This document shows, one piece after another, positions 1 through 13,369 of a stretch of DNA of 64,000 nucleotides. The notes under the pieces are model-generated. The model was not told where the DNA came from. It made no database searches and saw only the letters and a list, made by a program, of their open reading frames with translations. Position numbers and translations under genes: made by a program. Origin of the DNA: Carnegiea gigantea (taxonomy: Eukaryota > Streptophyta > Magnoliopsida > Caryophyllales > Cactaceae); assembly GCA_029747015.1 (NCBI GenBank), contig JAKOGI010000111.1:566001-630000 (forward strand), read 5' to 3'. The stretch's first letter is position 1; each line of letters starts with the position of its first letter.

Positions 1-119
1 AACTCTTAATTACCACTCTAAGGAAGAGCTAAAGATTAAAAAGATTTTTGAAGAGAAGATGTCTTTTGCCACTTAATTCATCAACGTCTCAAATCTGATA
101 ATTACAACAAGGGAGTGAG

Positions 120-1492
120 TAGACCTGTCAATTCGGGCGGGCGGCCAGGTTAAATATAGGTTACGAGTATTCGGGTTCGGGTGAAATACAGGTCGGGTGT
201 ATTTCAGGTTCGGGTAAAATACGGGTGGGTGTATTTCGATTTTACGGGTTTTGGATCAACCCAACGGGTTTAGAGTACCTTTTCTATGAGCTATTTTTCT
301 TTTTTCAAAATCAAAAATTTTGCATATTTATTACTCAAAATTGTCAGTATTTAACGAAAAGGCATAATAATTGTAATTTCTCAAAAGAATATTAAAAATA
401 TTCATACTTTGTATTATAATATATGAACATCTTGTATAGACTGGCAAAGAACCAAGCTCCACTTAGTTTTGGGTGGATGACCCATACATTGAAAGAAAGT
501 CAATAGCAGATCGACCGTTTATAGGGCAGTCCGTTTAGAGCATTTTAATGGATGCTAGCAGTTTGACCACCAATAACCTATTTAATAATTTAATATTTTT
601 ATTAACTAATCTACCGATGTCTAATCAGGTAAAACTTTATTAATGGACCGACCCTAATATGAATACGGCTAACCGTTTTCCTACCACTACCATCATAGTT
701 CAAGACTAGTTAGAACGAAAATCAAATAAAATTAAATAAAAGAAGCACAAGATATTATCTTGCAGTTGTAACATGAAAAATTTAAATTATTACAAATTAA
801 TTAATTTAAAAAATAAGTAGACATATTTGTTTAACTAAGTGCATAATGGTATGACTTACATATCTTTAATGCTTGTCTTCTTTTAAATTAATTTTTTTTA
901 AAAGATTAGATAGTCATTTCATGCACTTTTATGCCCATTTTAATGTTTTTTCATTTAACAGTTATGTATGATATTATTGTTAGAGAATGAGGAAGAAAAA
1001 ATAAAGTTATTATTACTTAATTTGTAAATATATGCAATAGTTATAAAATGTCTTTTTAAACTATTCGATAAAAATGACTAACTATTATTATTAAGAGGGA
1101 TAACAACAACACCACCACCACCACCTCGCAGTGTGGGTCCCGCTTTCGCGGGGTCTGGGGAGATCCAACTGTAGGCAACCTTACTTCTATCAACAATCCT
1201 ACTCGTAGCGAGGTTGTTTCCAAGAAACCCACAAAAAGGAATTGGTGAAAAAATTTTAAAGACGAAACATTTTGTAAAAAAAAAAAAAAAAAATAGTGTT
1301 ATCAAAAACTAAGGATATAATGTTCGCGTTAAGCGGGCGGGTTCAAATTTGGGTCCGGTTTGATCCGTTAATTTACGGGTTTTTCGGGTTCGGTTTATTT
1401 CGAGTTTGGGTCGAGAAAATCGTGTTCAAAACCTAAAATTTTCGGGCGGTTCGAGTCGGGTTTACGGGTCGGGTCAATTTTTGCTAAGTTTA
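120..1492. mobile_element. hAT-type non-autonomous DNA transposon with 8-bp TSD
   Basis: The octamer GGAGTGAG occurs at 112-119 and again at 1493-1500, exactly outside the two ends, which is the 8-bp target duplication of hAT transposition. The left end begins TAGACCTGTCAATTCGGG and the right end, read inward on the opposite strand, begins TAAACTTAGCAAAAATT; 8 of the first 12 positions agree. Both subterminal regions are rich in CGGGT/CGGGTT words (120-265 and 1328-1475), as in many plant Ac-like elements. No transposase frame is present, so it would need a transposase supplied from elsewhere. The interior is AT-rich and holds a SINE remnant. Confidence 0.8.
1101..1236 (-). mobile_element. 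5'-truncated Au-like tRNA-derived SINE
   Basis: Read on the - strand this carries the block order I recall for plant Au SINEs: TTGGAAACAACCTC, then GTAAGGTTGCCTACA, then CCCCAGACCCCGCGAAAGCG, followed by a GGTGGTGGTGG/GTTGTTAT tail. The tRNA-like promoter half (box A and most of box B) is missing. It lies inside the hAT element, so it either inserted there or was carried by it. Identification is from memory of the family consensus. Confidence 0.6.
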
Positions 1493-1500
1493 GGAGTGAG

Positions 1501-2943
<1,443 letters not shown>

Positions 2944-3308
2944 TTTTGGGTATTAATTACAATAGAATAATATTTAAAAAAAGTAGATAAATTAAAGCCC
3001 ATAAAAATAAGGACCTATGATATATATGGTGAACATTTGTTCTACATATATGATATATGATAATAGGATAAATAACATTGGTAAATATAATACAAGGTGT
3101 ACAAGAGGTCTGGCAAAATTTATTGGACTTGATAACCCAGCTCAAACCCACATAAGAAATTTACTATAATGGAGAAGATTTTAAGATAAGAACCCCTTTG
3201 GGTCAAACAACATTAGGGTTAGAATCAACTTGTTTGGGTTAAACTGAATTTTTTATATCTATTTTTTTAATGAAAAATTCTATTTATCCAATACATGTGT
3301 TGGTTTGT

Positions 3309-4676
3309 TACTACTAAAAAATCTGATTTTTCCGACGGAATTTTCGATCGAAAAAGTAATTTTTTCCGTCCGAAAATCAATTTTCTGATGGAATAGCCGA
3401 CCGAAATGGGCCGTCGAAATAGAGCGGGTCGGGAACATGTTCTGACGGAATATGACATTCCGTCGGCACTGTTCCGACGGAAAACGGAGGTTGTCGGAGT
3501 CATCTTCCGACGGAACACCGACGGAAAACATTGCATCTGACGGACAAAAGGTCCGTCGGCTCCCATCTGCCGCAATTTTAAAAAAAAATAGAAAAATCCA
3601 ATGTTCCGATGGAAATTCCATCAGAACATTGAATTTTTCTATGTTTTTGAAATTGCGGCAGATGGGAGGCGACGGACCTTTTAAAATTCCGTCAGATTCC
3701 GACGGAATCCGTCGGAATTCCGTTGGCAATCCGTCGGACATCGTCGGAAAATCCATCGCAATTTCTAAAATTTTTTTTAAAAAAAAAGGCACCGTGAGCC
3801 ACCCCAAAAGTACAATTTACACCAATATGAAATTCTATAAACTTACAAATTCAAAACTCCAAATAATAAGTTACAAAAAATAACATTCAATTAAATTTTT
3901 ACATCATCCACACAATTACTAATAATACTTAATAATTACTTTCACATTCACATCAACACAACCACATTCAAAACCCAAAATCTACAAATAGCTCAATAAA
4001 ATTTCAACAACCAACACAAATTATCACATAATTGTTAAATTCTAACTCAAATTTGTCAAATTTATCAAAAAATTTACTACAAACTAAACAAACACCACTT
4101 ACTTGAAGTTACAAGAGGAAATTGGTGGTGGAATTGGGGTGGTCAGCGATAAAGTGGACGGCAGCGGGCTATAGGGCGGTGGCAAAACTGGCGGCTTGCA
4201 GCAAGCTCGCGACGGCGACCACGTCGCTCCTTCTCTCTCTCTCTCTACGTCACCCTCTCTCTCTATATTCAGCTTCCGAAATGAACGCGAAACTCGGGAG
4301 GGGGTTTTGAAAAGTTGTCCGACGGAATATTCCGTCTGAAGTTCCGTCATGCAGTACTGTCTGATGGAATATCCGACCGAATATTCCGTCGGACAAGGAA
4401 TCTTTTTTTAAAAAAAAATTCCCCTATTTTTTTCAGAGATCTAGCCAATGCTGACCATAGTTCCGACGGACGGTCCGTCGGAAGTCTGTCGGAGTTCCGA
4501 CGGATCGGTTGGACTCCGTCGGAAATTCCGACCGATTAAATGTCCGTCGGAACTCCCGCCGCCTAGGTTTACTTTTTCCATCTTTCCGTCTTTCTGTCGC
4601 CATATCCGCCGACCTGTCCGACGGTCTCGTTTTTTGTCGGCATTTTCTGTCGGGAAAAACGGAATTTTTAGTAGTC
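3309..4676. mobile_element. CACTA-like (En/Spm) non-autonomous transposon
   Basis: The left end reads TACTACTAAAAAATC and the right end, on the opposite strand, GACTACTAAAAATTCC; both look like mutated CACTACTAAAAA termini. Both subterminal blocks (3330-3560 and 4318-4660) are packed with TTCCGACGGAA and CCGTCGGA words in both orientations, as in plant CACTA elements where such repeats bind transposase. The centre holds a large palindrome, then AT-rich DNA and a GC-rich part with (CT)n (4120-4310). There is no transposase frame. The 3-bp flanks (TGT and GCA) do not match, so the insertion is old or the end assignment is off by a few bases. Confidence 0.6.
3546..3682. repeat. 137-bp near-perfect palindrome inside the CACTA-like element
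   Basis: The left arm runs AAAAGGTCCGTCG, then CTCCCATCTGCCGCAATTTT, then an A-rich part, then AATGTTCCGATGGAA. The right arm is its reverse complement, ending CGACGGACCTTTT at 3682. The centre is at about 3614 in the self-complementary ATGGAAATTCCAT (3609-3621). A transcript through it would fold into a hairpin with a stem of about 65 bp and only a few mismatches in the A-rich part. Confidence 0.85.
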
Positions 4677-5275
4677 GCACCCATTATAATATGACTTAAA
4701 AGAGTGAAATTCATATATTTCCACCCTCTTAAATTATTCTTATCTTTCTTCCCTCTTCACCACTCTCCTATGTTGTTGTAACGTCTCCATTCTGAAGCAC
4801 TATCGCTAATATTATCTAGCCTTTTCATTGGCAAACTATGCATTCATTATCTAATCGGATCACTACATCATTATGTAAAGTACTATATGTATCGGGAAGA
4901 AGGAAAATCGTACCTAGTTGACAATCTCCTCTAGGATGAATGACACATACTTCGTCAAGTGTACTTTGTCAAAAAATTTAGTTATATCTCTATGCAATTT
5001 TCTTTACTTTTTTTTTCTTTATTTTGTTTTTGAAAAAGTATTCACGTAGAAAGTGAATGAGGCCTATGGTCAATAGATAGGGTCTTGAAAAGAGATTAAA
5101 AATAGAGTTTGAAATTTGGAAACTAGATCCTTTTTTATTTTTAAAAAATTACATTAATGCTTACAATATTCGTAGGAGGAAAAAATCATAAAAAAATTTT
5201 CTAACGCATTGGATTTGACAAACTCAAAACTTTAGAATTAGGGTTTAGTACTTTCAAATTAGAATTCAGAATACG
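4677..5275. other. Non-coding stretch
   Basis: AT-rich DNA between the CACTA-like element and a hAT-like terminus. I see no gene, RNA gene or clear repeat in it. Confidence 0.6.
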
Positions 5276-5317
5276 ATCAATTTGTATTTAACCCGCCCGC
5301 CCGAGTTGATAAGCCTA
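5276..5317 (-). mobile_element. Terminus of a second hAT-like element
   Basis: Read on the - strand the sequence starts TAGGCTTATCAACTCGGGCG and continues into GGCGGGTTAAATAC. It closely resembles the left end of the hAT element at 120 (TAGACCTGTCAATTCGGGCG), which suggests the same family. No opposite end with a matching 8-bp flank was found, so only a terminal fragment is claimed. Confidence 0.5.
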
Positions 5318-5494
5318 GCATATAAGCAAACTATATGAAATGCATCAGTGTTATGGTTTGTTCAATAATTATATATTTTGTGTGTATGATCATGCACACA
5401 CTGACATGTACAACGTCCGATGTGGTGGTTGTGGGTTTGTTTTGCTTGCTTGGCGTGCACTAATTGGTGCACCCCTACAATGACCATGTAAGAA

Positions 5495-7085
5495 TGTTAA
5501 ATTCGTGAGTATACAACCACAAGAGGGGGGTGAATTGTGGTGTCTGATTTTCGCTTTGTAAATAACAAACACCCTCACAGAGGTTATTCTCAGATGACAA
5601 ACACCCTAGTGACTTGTTTGCAGGGGGTGTTCTCAAATATTGCAAATGCGAAAATCACCAAGATAAATGCGGAAAATAAAGCACACACACAATTTTTACG
5701 TGGAAAACACCTCTAGCCCAACTGAGGTGTGAAAAACCACGACCTACCTCGTGTAGGATTTAACCACTTTCACTAACGGGCTTCACACGTTACAAATGTA
5801 ACACACCTTGTTACAACTTGCAACCATGTAACCTTCTTCTCTAAGAAGGGTTACACCACGTCCAAATCTCACCAGATTGGACACGTCCAAAGTCCACACG
5901 ACTGAGGACCACTCACTCACTTTTCTGATCCAAGATCAGGGTTACAAAACACCTTACGGGGTGCTTCTGATTTAAGCAGATGTAAGGTACAATGAGGTCC
6001 TAGTATGCCAATATCTTGAAAGCTCTGTTTAAACGCAACTTGTCTCGGTTTTTCTCTTCTCAAGCGTAACTCGAAAAATTCTTCTCACTAGAAAAACCAC
6101 TTTTAAAATTTTCCCTTTTTTGCGTATGTTGTATATGTTTCTCGTCTTTTTTCATCTATTCAAATGGGAGTGAAATGCTGAGATTTTAAACACAAAATCC
6201 AACGGTCAAAAACAAGGAGAGGTGAAAGAATCAGTAAGTAGGGAAAACGATTTTCAAGCAAGAAATACTCCCCACCGGCTAGTGATAAATTTTTCCCAAA
6301 ATATAAGGGATTTGTTATCTTAAGAGATAACCCTTATCTTCCCATAGCCGTGAAGAAGATTCAAATGACAACCAGAAATCTTCAGCTTTTGAAATTTTAT
6401 CATATCCGAAAATATAGGCAAAGGGAATCTTTTAGTTTTGGCAATTCTCCCAAAACCTATTTTCGCAAATCTCCCATAATAATTTCAAGAAATATCCTTT
6501 CCAGAAAAATAGCAATCTTGGAATTTACAGAAAGTATTCTGGAGATCTTGGCCAACCGAAATGAATTTTCAAAGATAACCGGGTATGGCCACTTCAGTTC
6601 AGAAACACCCTAGGCACCCTGTTTGCAGGGTTGTTCGCAACTGGTGTTCTGAAGCACTTAGCGCAAATACCGATTCAAGAGGTGTTTAAAATGACGTTTT
6701 CAATATTGGCATATTAACAAGAGTCTAAATAAATAAAACCTATATACCCAAGACTTCTTGTTTTGAACTAGTCATCTTGTCCAAGATTTGTAGAGTTGCT
6801 GTGAACACCAAGGCCACCGTGTTTGCTGGGGTTATTCTTTGCATTGCTAGAGTTCAGGAACATGCCTTACAATCAACTGTCGAGGTGGTGTTCTTGACTT
6901 AATATAGAATCACCAAGTAAAACCTGTTTTGAAGACTTGTTCTCACATGTAGCAAACCAGTTAATACAATAAAGATCACAAACACCAGTTAGGCCTGTTT
7001 GGAGATCGTGTTTGGAGCAACATTACTTGGACAAATTTTTACACTTGGATTTGTCATCATCAAAACTAAATATAATAACTCAACA
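5495..7085 (-). repeat. 3' LTR of the SIRE-like element
   Basis: On the - strand it begins TGTTGAGTTATTATATTTAG and ends CTCACGAATTTAACA, the TG...CA form. Its copy is at 13516..15107. Differences are scattered single-base changes plus a few 1-bp indels. Flanked outside by AAGAA. Confidence 0.95.
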
Positions 7086-7099
7086 AATTCCCCCTTTTT
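7086..7099 (-). other. Polypurine tract of the SIRE-like element
   Basis: The - strand reads AAAAAGGGGGAATT immediately before the 3' LTR, the expected site where plus-strand DNA synthesis is primed. Confidence 0.85.
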
Positions 7100-7408
7100 G
7101 ATGATGACAAACCAAGTGACCATATTGACAAATATTAAAAACAAATTTGAGAACCATGTATGCTGATTGATTTGGTTATCCACTAAGGTCCGAGTGTTCC
7201 AAATTGAAAGAGGGTCAATATTTGTCAAGTAATGGTTCGTCTTCCCCCTTTTGGCATCATTAAAAAGCAAGAACAGCATTGAATGAAAAAAGTAACGGGT
7301 GGTTGCAAAACAGTTACGACAAGTAAGCACGCAGAGAACAATGCCAAGTGCAATGCCAAAGAAAAACAACAAGGGGAGGAGAGGAGAGCGAGAGAACAAT
7401 CTATACAA

Positions 7409-8780
7409 TCAAGGGGTAGGGTGTGGTCTTGATTGCAGTGGAGGAATACTGGCAGCGAGATCAGAGAGGAGTGCAAGGAGTTCTTCGTGGTGTTTAGCTG
7501 AGATGGCCTTCTCTGCTTCAAGAGCAGACTTCACAGCAGAAAGCTCTTCTTTGAGGCGTGCATTATCCTCAAGAACAGCTTCAACGGTGGGACTGGGTTT
7601 CTCAGAAACAGGAGGTCGAGGTGGTCGAAGACCCTGTTTGTGAGTTGACCCATGGCCAACGTCAAAGTCACACCCCATTAGGGTGTCAACGCCAATTTCA
7701 TCAATCAGTTGAGCTGGCACTCTCCGTTTAAGCTCAATACCAAAGTGCTCAAACACCTTGGTCAGCAAGAACCCATACCCGAGATCATGGTTTCGGGTGG
7801 TGTTCGCAATTCGCCCAATGTGGCGAATCATGATAGCAGGAAGATTTATGGGTTCCTCCCTATCCAAGAAGTCGACCAGGCACTGATCAAAAAGGTCTGC
7901 TGAGTTTCTCCCTTGACCCCTTGGAATCACGTTCTTAATGACGAACATGAAAAGTAGTTGGTGAAGAGGGATCAGATCACCCTTTTTTACAGAGGAGGGT
8001 GTTCTCAGGCTCTGTTTCTGGCTGACCCGCTTGGATTGGTTTTGAAGGGTTTTGTTCATCAGAGGATTCTGAGAACACGGGGGTCCCTTGTTTGAAGGAG
8101 GGATCCTCGGAATCAGAACTAGAAAGGCTCGAGGAGGAAGAGGAAATCTCCTCAATAACTGGAGCAGAAGGTTTGGAGGATCTGGGGGTCGATCTGAAAG
8201 CAATTCTCGCAGATTTGCGAGAAGGTTTAGAAGGAGGAGAAGAGGGAGTTAGAGAGGGGCGAGACATTGGTGGTGGTCGTGTTCTTGGCGTTCGGATGCG
8301 CCTAGCCACCATCTTCACCCTTTTTCTCTTCTCTCCAGTTTGAGAGACTAGAGGAACAGAGTCATCCCCTTGGACAGGACTATCTTCTGTTTTCTCACCA
8401 GAGTCCTCCTTCAGATCCATGAACAGATCATCGAAGAACGCATCCCCTGTTCTTTGAGTTGTTTCTGGGAATAGCGCAGAAGAACAGGGTTCAAAATCCC
8501 CAAAGAGGGTTTCTGGGTTCTCCAAGAATTGGTCTTGGAAACCCGAAGAACCAGCAACAGCTTCAGAAGAAATGGGATAAGGGATTGCTCCCACATACAC
8601 CACTAATTTCCAACCGAAGGAATAGGGAATATCATTCAACTCAAGCGCAATACTTTTGAGGTTTAACCGATTGAGATACCCGAATATTGTGTGCATAATT
8701 GGGCGAGGAGGAGCCGAAATCGAGGGTATAATCATGTTGTTACTCTCAGAGATTGATGAAGAATTAGTTTTGGGAGCCAT
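7409..8780 (-). pseudogene. Extra (env-like) ORF after pol, frameshifted
   Basis: A reading frame in the same sense as gag-pol, between pol and the 3' LTR, the position of the so-called env-like gene in SIRE elements. The first part starts at ATG 8778-8780 (MAPKTNSSS) and runs to 7977 with Ser/Pro/Arg-rich and acidic tracts. The second part, in another frame, runs to 7409 and contains a conserved-looking segment (FGIELKRRVP, DEIGVDTLMG) resembling the 'putative plant transposon protein' domain, followed by a predicted coiled coil (ARLKEELSAVKSALEAEK). The two frames meet at an A6-G3 run near 7981-7990, so a single indel there probably split one gene. I see no convincing signal peptide or transmembrane segment, so calling it an envelope is convention, not evidence. 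Confidence 0.7.
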
Positions 8781-8951
8781 TATCGCAAGGAAGAATTTCG
8801 GGTTTTGAGGGTTTTGCTAGGGTTTGAAAGCAAGAAGAGAGGAGAGAGCAAGACGGGAAAGACAGACGCACGCAAGGGGGGTTTTTTAAACTCCCTACCC
8901 GTTATGAAGGGCCACCTAGGGAACACCTAGAATTTAAGCAGGCAGCATACG

Positions 8952-10150
8952 TTAATGACAATTAAGGCATACCTGTTTGAGCCGCCTGTTCTTGAACATG
9001 CTTCTCTCATTCCAAGGTCTGTCATGAATACTCTTTCTCCATCTCCCAAGGCAGCAGTCTTCACATATAATCATAGTAGCACACAAGACTGAGGTACTCT
9101 TTCTATCAACTAGGAATCCTGCATAGTCAGCGTCAGCATATCCAACAAGATCAAGATTGCAACCTCTAGGATACCATAAAGCTAAATTGGGTGTATGTTT
9201 TAAATATCTTAGTATCTGTTTAACAGCCTTAAGATGAGTTTCCTTAGGATTAGACTGAAAACGGGCACATAAACCAACACTAAAAATAATATCCGGTCTA
9301 CTAGCGGTTAGGTATAGGAGTGACCCAATCATGCCCCTATAGAATTTCTCCTCAACTGAGGGACTCCCATCATCCATAACCAACTTGGTTGAAGGAGGAA
9401 TAGGAGTGTCTATGGGTTTAGCCGACTCCATCCCAAAACGCTTAAGTAGCTCATTGATATACTTTTGTTGATGGATCATGGTGCTGTTTGGAGTTTGCTT
9501 GATTTATAAGTCTAAGAAAAAGTTAAGCTCACCCATCATGCTCATCTCAAACTCACTCCTCATCATATTCGAAAATTCATTGCATAAATCATGATGAGTT
9601 GCACCAAATATAATGTCATCTACATATATTGGACAATCAATAAATGTTCCCCCTTAGATTTTAGAAACAAGGTATTGTCTACCTTGCCTCTTCTAAAATC
9701 ATTTTCAAGTAAAAAGCTTGACAACCGTTCATACCAAGCTCTTGGAGCTTGTTTTAAACCATAAAGTGCTTTGTCAAGTTTAAAAACATGATTTGGAAAA
9801 TCACCATTTTCAAAACCAGGGGGTTGTTTGACATACACCTCTTCTTTAAGGTATCCGTTGAGGAATGCACTTTTCACGTCCATTTGATATAGCTTGATTT
9901 CCATATGAGCTGCAAAGGCTATTAAGATTCGAATAGCCTCAATTCTAGCAACTGGTACAAAGGTTTCTTCATAATCGATCCCTTCTTCTTGATTATACCC
10001 TTGAACAACCAGCCGTGCCTTATTCCTAGTGACTGTTCCTGACTCATCCAGTTTGTTTCGGAACACCCACTTGGTTCCAATAATTTTTCTCTCAGCCAGT
10101 CGAGGTACAAGGTGCCACACTTTGTTTCTTTCAAATTGATGAAGCTCTTC
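8952..10150 (-). pseudogene. Reverse transcriptase and truncated RNase H of the SIRE-like element
   Basis: The first frame (to 9620) contains the copia RT motifs [37 protein letters not shown] and [16 protein letters not shown] frameshift just after about 9625 puts the catalytic YVDD box in another frame (about 9570-9615), and a TAA interrupts that frame at about 9505. Coding resumes at 9479 (MIHQQKYINELLKRFG) and reaches the start of RNase H (YADADYAGFLVDRKSTS). The remainder of RNase H is replaced by unrelated residues and a stop at 8952, so the catalytic core is lost, apparently by deletion. The frame joins that of integrase through an in-frame TAA at 10151-10153. Confidence 0.9.
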
Positions 10151-11640
10151 TTACATAGCCGTGATCCAATCTGAATCTGTTTGCAAGCTTGTTCCAGAAG
10201 AGCATGGTTCCGAACATGGTTCAACGGTGTTTCCCCCTGTTTGGTTCTCACCTTGCCTGCCATTTTGAGGAACAACTTCTGTACCTGTTTTCTTCAGGGT
10301 GTTCTCACCTTCTTTTTCTTGGTTCAACGATTCCTTTTGGACAAGACCTAATTCAAACTCTTCATCTTGTGCATCACTCTCATTCAAAGAGTTAGATTCA
10401 TCAAAAAACACATGCACACTTTTCTCAACACACAAGGTTCTTTTGTTAAAGACTTTGTATGCCTTACTGTGAGAGGAATAACCAAGAAATATTACCTCAT
10501 CACTCCTTGGATCAAACTTTCCTAAGGCATCTTTCCTATTGTTATGCACGAAACATCTACAACCAAATGTTCTTAGATGCATAATGTTGGGTTTTCTGCC
10601 TTTGAGAAGTTCATAAGGAGTTTTGTTCAAAATGGGTCTAATCATGCATCTATTTATAATGTAAAATGATGTGTTCAAGGCTTCTGCCCAAAAGTTCTTA
10701 GGAAGACCACTAGCAATAAGCATTGTTTTAGTCATGTCTTCTAGGGTAAGATTTTTTCGTTCAACCACCCCATTCTGCTGGGGTGTTCTCGGGGCTGAGA
10801 AGTTATGATCAACACCATGTTCATTACAATAGTTTGTAAAACTTGCATTTTCAAATTCAGTACCATGATCAGACCTCAAGCTTACCAATGAGTGTCCTAC
10901 TCTCTTTTCAATCCTTTTGAGAAAGGCAATAAACTTCTCAAAGGTTTCATTCTTGGATGTTAAGAATAAAGTCCAAGTAAATCGAGAGTAATCATCCACA
11001 ATTACGAGCACATACCTCTTCCCTCCTCTACTAGCTATCCTCATGGGACCACATAGATTAGTATGCAATAATTCAAGAGGTTGGGTAGTGCTTACACACT
11101 TTTTAGATTTTAAAGAAGATCTGACTTGTTTTCCTTTTGCACAAGCTTCACATACCTTGTCATCATTATACTTGATGGAAGGTAGTTCCACAACCAAATC
11201 TTTGGAAACAAGTTTGTTTAACAAGGACAGGCTTGCATGACCTAGTCTCTTGGGCCATAGCATTATATCATCATTTAATGCATTTAAACAAGTCAGATTA
11301 TTTTGGGGAAGAGTGGAAATACAAACTTTATAAACATTTTGACATCGATTCCCCCTCAACACAACATCTCCTGTGTCGTCATTCACAACCAAGCAACGTG
11401 TTTTTGAAAACAGTACTAGGTTTTTCTTGTCACACAGTTGGGACACACTTAGCAAATTGTGTTTTAACCCATCAACTAAGTGCACATTATCAATTGAGTG
11501 GGAGAGAGTTTCACCAATATTACCTATACCGACAATTGTCCCAGACTTGTCATTTCCAAATGCTACACTCCCGCCATTTAAAGCTGTAAGTGAGAGAAAA
11601 TTTGATCTTTCACCAGTCATGTGCCGTGAACACCACTATC
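10151..11640 (-). pseudogene. Protease-integrase region of the SIRE-like element
   Basis: The protease active site starts DSG at 11632-11640, but one base is missing next to it (about 11631), which shifts the frame; the downstream frame then opens at MTGERSNFLSL. Protease is followed by the GAG-pre-integrase region (HASLSLLNKLV, CEACAKGKQVRSS) and the integrase core (VDDYSRFTWTLF, LRSDHGTEFEN, TPQQNGVVERKN). The second Asp and the Glu of the DDE triad are present, but the position of the first Asp reads HTNLCGP instead of HTDLCGP, so even an unshifted protein should be catalytically dead. The core is followed by the usual copia C-terminal segment (RTFGCRCFVHNN, KFDPRSDEVIFLGYSS). Confidence 0.92.
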
Positions 11641-11724
11641 AACAAACCACAACTGCCTGTTTTTAAGGGTGTTAGTGGGGTTGTTCCTAAGGTTGTTCTC
11701 TCTCACTTCAGCCTGCAAAACAAA

Positions 11725-13369
11725 TCACGGGTTAGTTTTAGGAACCCAGATCCACTTGGGTCCCATTCTTTTAGACATGTAAAGCTCATCTTTTCTAATC
11801 CAAATTTGTTTCACATACCTTTCATTCTTTTCATTGGCATGTTTTCTTAAAGGGCAAGTGTATCTATAATGACCCGTTTTACCACAATGAAAGCAAACGT
11901 TGTTTTCAGGTAATCCCACATACTTTCTATGTATTGGGTAAACGGTCCGTTTATGCTTGTAACCAAGTCCCTTTTTGTTTCTACTGTGATGAGTGTTTAA
12001 CCAATCAAAGGCTTGTGAAGATTTGTTCCAGCGTTTGTTTGTGGCAAGATCAGTTTCTAATTTTTCTATGGTGGCATTCAAGCTCTGCTTTTCATTTAGC
12101 AGGGATTCAACTATTTCTTCCACTTCAAAGAGTTTTTTTCTCTACTTGTGTATAATCGCCTTCTTTTAGAAAGAGGTCTTCTCTAAGCACGTTAATATTC
12201 TCATGTAAACCGAGTTTTTCATTTTTGAGAATTTCATTTTCAAGTTCTAGGTCACGAACTTATCTTTTTAGATCAGCACAGGTGTCTATCAAATTATATA
12301 GAAGTTCTTCTAAAGTGGCTTTGTTAAGACCATGTACCTTGTTCTTGAGATCTGAGAAACTGATTGTTGATTCATCATCTGAATCTGAATCACTTTGTGC
12401 CATAAGTGCTACGACTCCTTCTTCAGCTTCAGATTCTCCTTCATCCTCAGAGGAATCTCCCCAAACAGCCAGCATAGCTTTCGAGAATCGCTTGCCCAGA
12501 TTGTTTACAGGGTGTTTTCGACCCTGTTTTCGAGGGTGTTCGGGCATCTAATCTTCTCGAAGCAGAGGGTAATTTTTGACTAAGTGATCTGGTTTGCCGC
12601 ACTTGAAACACCCTATGAGCTGTTCTTTGGGGGTGTTTTTGGACTTACTGAAGTCTTTTCTTTTGTTGTTCTCCTTGCCTTTTTTGAAGAATTTCTTGAA
12701 TTTTCTGGACATTAGAGCCATATCTTCATCTTCAAGGTCAGAGTCAGTGTCCTCATGTGCTTTCAAGGCAAGCCCACGATCCGTCTTTTGCTCCTCTCTT
12801 TGTTGTGAGTTCTTTCGGAGTTCATAGGTCTGGAGATTACCAATCAACTCGTCGAGGGTGATCTTGTTCATGTCTTTAGCCTCTTGGATGGCTGTTACTT
12901 TGGCCTCCCAAGTACGAGGTAAAATTCTGAGGATTTTCCTCACCAACTCTTCAGTGGTGAAAGATCTTCCCAGGGATTTTAACTCGTTCGTGATGTGGGT
13001 AAACCGTATATACATATCCATCACAGTCTCACGATCACCCATATCAAACAATTCATATTGTCGCATAAGTAGCTCAATTCTAGATTGTTTAACCTGACTC
13101 GTACCTTCATGAGTAACTTGCAGGGCGTTCCAGATAGCTTGAGCTGATTCACACTCAGAGATGCGAGTGTATTCATCGGGTCCTAGGCCAAAATATAGAA
13201 ACTTTTTGGCCTTGGCATTTTTCTCCATCTTTTTGTAGTCCTCGGCATCAAACTCATGAGGTTCTTTGGGAGCTGTTTTTCCTTCAGGAAGGGATTTTAT
13301 GGGAACAAAAGGCCCGTTCTTGATGAGCATCCATAACTCATAGTCTTCGACTTGTATATAGTTCTCCAT
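11725..13369 (-). pseudogene. gag of the SIRE-like element, interrupted
   Basis: It starts at ATG 13367-13369 (MENYIQVEDYELW). The first 273 codons form a UBN2-type copia gag with WNALQVTHEG and a zinc knuckle CFKCGKPDHLVKNY, whose last ligand is Tyr instead of Cys. A TAG at 12548-12550 ends this segment in frame. The next segment (12547..12260) is acidic (SDSDSDDES) and stops at an in-frame TAA. A further shift at a T-run near 12135 precedes the last segment (12123..11725), which has coiled-coil character and an intact second knuckle CFHCGKTGHYRYTC. Gag would package genomic RNA into virus-like particles; this copy cannot make a full-length product. Confidence 0.9.

Noticed and set aside
6350..6613. 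87-codon + strand frame, repeated at 14373
   Set aside because: It lies inside both LTRs, antisense to the element, and is present twice only because the LTR is duplicated.
10189..11666. Several + strand open frames inside the SIRE-like element
   Set aside because: They are shadows of the - strand integrase and RT coding region and show no family resemblance.
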